Shown here piece by piece: positions 63,611-64,000 of a stretch of DNA of 64,000 nt. Every line of letters starts with the position of its first letter. Within the stretch, counting starts at the first letter, position 1. The notes beneath the pieces were generated by a model. The model was not told the origin of the DNA and did not search any database. It worked only from the letters and a program-made list of their open reading frames with translations. The stretch is taken from the NCBI RefSeq assembly GCF_000524555.1, contig NZ_CP007154.1, forward strand, positions 124,001 to 188,000, given 5' to 3'. The translations under genes were made by a program, and so were the position numbers. This DNA is from Mesomycoplasma bovoculi M165/69 (lineage in GTDB: Bacteria > Bacillota_I > Bacilli_A > Mycoplasmatales > Metamycoplasmataceae).

Positions 63611-64000
63611 ATGACAAAGAAAAAAATATTTTTAATTCTTGGAGCATCTACCTTAGGTGTGTCAGTGGCTACAGGTTTAGGAGTTTATTATAGCAATCAA
63701 AGTCTAACTAGTGGAACTGGTAATGGAGTAGGTGTTGACTCAACTAATGAAAAAATTGAAAAAGAACCTGGTAAGGTTCAACCTTTTGAACCATCTAAGC
63801 AAGTTGAACCAAAAAATAAAGCCGAAAATGAAGATAAATCCAAATTAGCCCAAAATCAGCTAGCACCAAACAAAGATAATAAAGATGAAATTCCTAAAAC
63901 TCAACCAAAAGTAGAAAATATAGATAAAAATGAAACAAAAAGTCCAACAAAAACAGAACAGCAACCAGAATTAAAGCAAGAGGACCAAAAAATTGAACCC
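63611..64000 (+). CDS. Anchored low-complexity surface protein (5' part)
   Basis: 130 residues visible before the window ends. N-terminal anchor KKKIFLILGASTLGVSVATGLGV, then a Lys/Glu/Pro/Gln/Asn-rich, proline-spaced stretch that looks disordered, as in mycoplasma adhesin or surface-protein stalks. GAAAAGGAC precedes the ATG. Identity undecidable without the rest. Confidence 0.7.
   Translation, partial: MTKKKIFLILGASTLGVSVATGLGVYYSNQSLTSGTGNGVGVDSTNEKIEKEPGKVQPFEPSKQVEPKNKAENEDKSKLAQNQLAPNKDNKDEIPKTQPKVENIDKNETKSPTKTEQQPELKQEDQKIEP

Noticed and set aside
1-64000. Many genes apparently truncated by TGA
   Set aside because: UGA is tryptophan here: conserved Trp positions in ribosomal proteins, trmB, metK and asnS are TGA, and frames continue to conserved C-termini.

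Overview
The window is a piece of a mycoplasma (Mollicutes) chromosome. Almost every gene reads through in-frame UGA as tryptophan, the DNA is very AT-rich, there is no cell-wall gene, and surface proteins are VSC-lipobox lipoproteins or proteins with a glycine-rich N-terminal anchor. A hominis-group-like mycoplasma is plausible, but I do not assign a species. All CDS coordinates use UGA = Trp.

Layout. 1-1561 (-): ftsY-ylxM-RNase J-like, with overlapping ends. 1685-3107 (+): rpsD with a structured leader, msrB, tRNA-His. 3208-5299 (-): a DUF2130 coiled-coil protein and rplU-rpmA. 5502-9452: ung, an M42 peptidase, a small membrane protein, an LRR protein and a broken lipoprotein gene. 9785-13559: pyk, an attenuated infC-rpmI-rplT-rpmB operon, and plsY tail to tail. 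13691-14387: eight tRNAs. 14461-20514 (+): recO-rsmD-gmk-rsgA-rpe (tightly overlapping), a TM2-like protein, trmB, pepA. 20585-21406 (-): rbgA. 21442-26212 (+): dUTPase, Cof phosphatase, an unknown protein, a lipoprotein and a double PEBP-fold protein. 26267-36907 (-): a membrane-anchored nuclease, then the chain nusA-ylxR-infB-rbfA-lipoprotein-dnaE-5'-exonuclease. 37049-43341: a choline-kinase-like protein, rplK-rplA (-), asnS, an RDD protein and a UvrD/PcrA helicase. 43344-51706 (+): an unknown membrane protein, ruvA-ruvB, an Abi-like protein, rpsP-trmD-rplS-topA, an unknown membrane protein, pgsA. 51772-54585: a tandem pair of near-identical lipoproteins. 54944-59684: potABCD polyamine ABC transporter. 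59944-64000: a surface-protein island (27-nt repeat protein, triple-repeat protein, start of another anchored protein) interrupted by metK.

How it fits together. Most of the window is conserved housekeeping in compressed operons where stop and start codons overlap, so translational coupling is likely. Regulation visible in the DNA consists of ribosomal-protein leaders (rpsD, rplU, infC, rplK), a hairpin in the nusA leader, extended -10 promoters (TGnTATAAT or TGGTAAAAT) and strong bidirectional terminators between convergent genes. The less ordinary parts are an RNase J-like protein without its metal ligands, a lipoprotein inside the translation/replication operon, a tandem PEBP protein paired with a lipoprotein, an Abi-like protein beside ruvB, Asp-rich loops in PotD, and the repeat-bearing surface proteins. 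I found no CRISPR array, insertion sequence, prophage, rRNA or replication origin.
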